Under the pieces are notes generated by a model. The model was not told the origin of the DNA, ran no database searches, and worked only from the letters and a program-made list of their open reading frames with translations. Shown here piece by piece: positions 5,229-6,695 of a stretch of 6,695 nt of DNA. The stretch is from Clostridia bacterium (lineage in GTDB: Bacteria > Bacillota > Clostridia > Oscillospirales > Acutalibacteraceae): assembly GCA_017519685.1 (NCBI GenBank), contig JAFWRV010000072.1, positions 1-6,695 of the forward strand, given 5' to 3'. The stretch's first letter is position 1. Each line of letters starts with the position of its first letter. The translations under genes were made by a program, and so were the position numbers.

Positions 5229-6695
5229 ATGAACGCAGTAATCTATGCCCGATATTCATCCGATAATCAGCGCGAGGAATCAATTGAGGGGCAGGTAAGA
5301 GAATGCCGTGAATACGCTGAGAAAAACGGAATGGATATTATCGGCGTATACACAGACAGAGCGTTTTCTGCCAAAACTGATAACAGGCCCGAATTTCAGC
5401 AGCTTATTAAAGACAGCGCGAACAAATCATTTGAAGCAGTGCTTGTTTGGAAACTGGACCGTTTTGCAAGGAACAGATATGACAGTGCAAAATATAAATA
5501 TGTTCTGAAAAAGAACGGTGTCAGGGTTATATCTGCAACTGAAACAATATCCGAGGGAGCGGAAGGTATTCTGCTTGAAACCATGCTTGAAGGTATGGCG
5601 GAATACTATTCTGTTGAACTTGCCGAAAAAGTTAAACGCGGACAAACAGAAAACGCTTTGAAATGTAAATATAACGGCGGAGGGATACCGTTTGGACTTT
5701 ATGTTGACGAAGAACAGCATTTAAAGCCCGATCCGGTTACTGCTCCTCTTGTCAAAGAGATTTTCGTTAACTATTCGGAAGGAATGAAACTTCAGCAGAT
5801 AGTCGATAAGCTGAATGAAAAAGGAGTTGTCAATTCCAGAGGAAATCCGCTCAATGTGAATTCTGTCGGAAGAATTCTGCATAACAGAATATATATTGGA
5901 GAATACAAGCACAGCGATGTGGTTGTTCCTAATGGTATCCCGGCAATTTTAAGCGAAGAATTATTTGATACTGTTCAGGAAATGCTGAATGTCAATCGTC
6001 GGTCAATAGCAAAACATAAAGCGGCAGAAGAATATTTGCTGACTACAAAGCTTTATTGCGGTAAATGCAAAAACCAGATGTTCGGCGAAAGCGGAAAGAA
6101 TCACGCCGGAATCATTTATCGCTATTATAAATGTGCAGATGTTAAACGGCACGGCGGATGCGACAAGAAGTCGGTTAAAAAAGAATGGATTGAGGACCTT
6201 GTTGTAAATGACACTGTTAAAATGTTGCTTGACGATAAGCTGATTGAATACATTGCAGACAAAATTATTGCATTGGTCGGAACCGAAGATCCGCTTTTGC
6301 CTGCATATCGCAATCAGGTTGATGATGTTCAAAAGAGCATATCAAATCTGATAAAAGCGATGGAGCAGGGGATAATTACAGAATCAACAAAGCAAAGACT
6401 TGAGGAACTCGAAGCTCAAAAGAAAAAGCTGAATACAGAAATCGCAGCGTTGGAATCCAAAAAGCCAAACATAAACAAAGAAATGATTCTCGCTTATCTC
6501 AAAAGTTTCCGTAATTATGATCCCGACCGTGTTGACCACCGAAGAAAGCTTATTAATCATTTTGTCAACAAGATTTATCTTTATGACGACAAAGTAATAA
6601 TCACATATAACTTTAAGAATGTTAAGAAAACCATCTCTTTCAAGGAAGTTGAAGGTGCAATAGACAGTTCGGAATCTTTATCAGCCGGTGCGCCA
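5229..6695 (+). CDS. Large serine recombinase (TnpX/integrase-like), C-terminus cut by window edge
   Basis: 489 residues are visible from the ATG at 5229 with no stop, near the full length (about 500-550) of this family. The protein cuts and rejoins DNA at attachment sites through a serine-DNA link. The catalytic domain is at about 3-145: YARYSS with nucleophile S10 and R8, WKLDRFAR with R78 and R81, and the AEYYSVELAEKVKRG helix at 124-138. The recombinase domain follows at about 150-256 (GGGIPFGLY to the RILHNRIYIGEY segment at 215-226). A zinc ribbon has C277, C280, C302 and C311. A coiled coil lies at about 360-412, then a basic/beta tail. All catalytic residues are present, so it looks active. 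AGGTGA lies a few bases upstream, and the gene starts 18 bases after the AlbA/ATPase gene, so the two are co-transcribed. Confidence 0.95.
   Translation, partial: MNAVIYARYSSDNQREESIEGQVRECREYAEKNGMDIIGVYTDRAFSAKTDNRPEFQQLIKDSANKSFEAVLVWKLDRFARNRYDSAKYKYVLKKNGVRVISATETISEGAEGILLETMLEGMAEYYSVELAEKVKRGQTENALKCKYNGGGIPFGLYVDEEQHLKPDPVTAPLVKEIFVNYSEGMKLQQIVDKLNEKGVVNSRGNPLNVNSVGRILHNRIYIGEYKHSDVVVPNGIPAILSEELFDTVQEMLNVNRRSIAKHKAAEEYLLTTKLYCGKCKNQMFGESGKNHAGIIYRYYKCADVKRHGGCDKKSVKKEWIEDLVVNDTVKMLLDDKLIEYIADKIIALVGTEDPLLPAYRNQVDDVQKSISNLIKAMEQGIITESTKQRLEELEAQKKKLNTEIAALESKKPNINKEMILAYLKSFRNYDPDRVDHRRKLINHFVNKIYLYDDKVIITYNFKNVKKTISFKEVEGAIDSSESLSAGAP

Larger units (their letters stand above)
3846..6695 (+). 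mobile_element. Putative integrative element end or module (AlbA/ATPase protein plus large serine recombinase), right end outside window
   Basis: A large serine recombinase is in most cases the integrase or excisionase of a mobile element, and here it is the second gene of a two-gene operon with its own operator array. The operon looks more A+T-rich than the sigma operon to its left. No attachment-site repeat can be defined because the other end is not in the window, so the left limit given is only the first half-site of the operator array. This entry is an inference from gene content. Confidence 0.4.

Noticed and set aside
5427..5720. Open frame of 97 codons on the minus strand
   Set aside because: It is antisense to the conserved catalytic domain of the recombinase, and its Phe/Ser-rich product is typical of reverse-strand reading.
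6003..6332. Open frame of 109 codons on the minus strand
   Set aside because: It is antisense to the recombinase zinc ribbon and following region, which has clear family motifs; no ribosome site is seen.
1..6695. CRISPR array, tRNA or rRNA genes
   Set aside because: No evenly spaced direct repeats and no cloverleaf or conserved rRNA sequence were seen on either strand.

Overview
The window looks like a chromosome segment of a low-to-moderate G+C Gram-positive anaerobe, most likely a Clostridia/Oscillospiraceae (Ruminococcus-like) member of the Bacillota. The basis is strong AGGAGG-type ribosome sites, TATAAT-like promoters, ECF sigma/anti-sigma pairs with large extracytoplasmic domains, and a TnpX-like large serine recombinase beginning with the YARYSS signature. 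Genus cannot be fixed from the sequence alone.

Layout. (1) 1-453, minus: N-terminal part of an XRE-family helix-turn-helix regulator that runs off the left edge, with its own extended -10 promoter and palindromes in its leader. (2) 454-800: a 347-base gene-free stretch holding that promoter, a 17-bp hairpin and a terminator. (3) 801-1935, minus: an ECF sigma factor (GTG start) overlapping the gene for a membrane-anchored putative anti-sigma protein. (4) 1936-2188: a 253-base divergent control region with a housekeeping-type promoter leftwards, an ECF-type promoter (TGTAACC / CGTATAAT) rightwards, and palindromes in both leaders. (5) 2189-3701, plus: a second, unrelated-looking ECF sigma factor overlapping a second membrane-anchored putative anti-sigma protein. 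(6) 3702-3959: a hairpin related to the terminator in (2), then a dense cluster of GAACG/CGTTC half-sites over a promoter. (7) 3960-6695, plus: an AlbA_2 (Schlafen-type) / GHKL-ATPase-like / winged-helix protein, followed 18 bases later by a large serine recombinase cut off by the right edge.

How it works together. The two back-to-back sigma/anti-sigma operons look like independent envelope or extracellular signal sensors: each anti-sigma protein has a short cytoplasmic N-terminus, one membrane segment and an outside domain, and is translationally coupled to its sigma factor. The right-hand operon carries an ECF-type promoter, which suggests self-activation. The AlbA/ATPase gene and the recombinase look like the end of, or a minimal, integrative element. 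Two copies of CGTTC-N17-GAACG upstream suggest tight repression, possibly by the winged-helix protein itself. The most interesting parts are this operator array with its two-gene module, the divergent pair of sigma systems, and a repeated hairpin whose second copy faces the wrong way for its neighbours.
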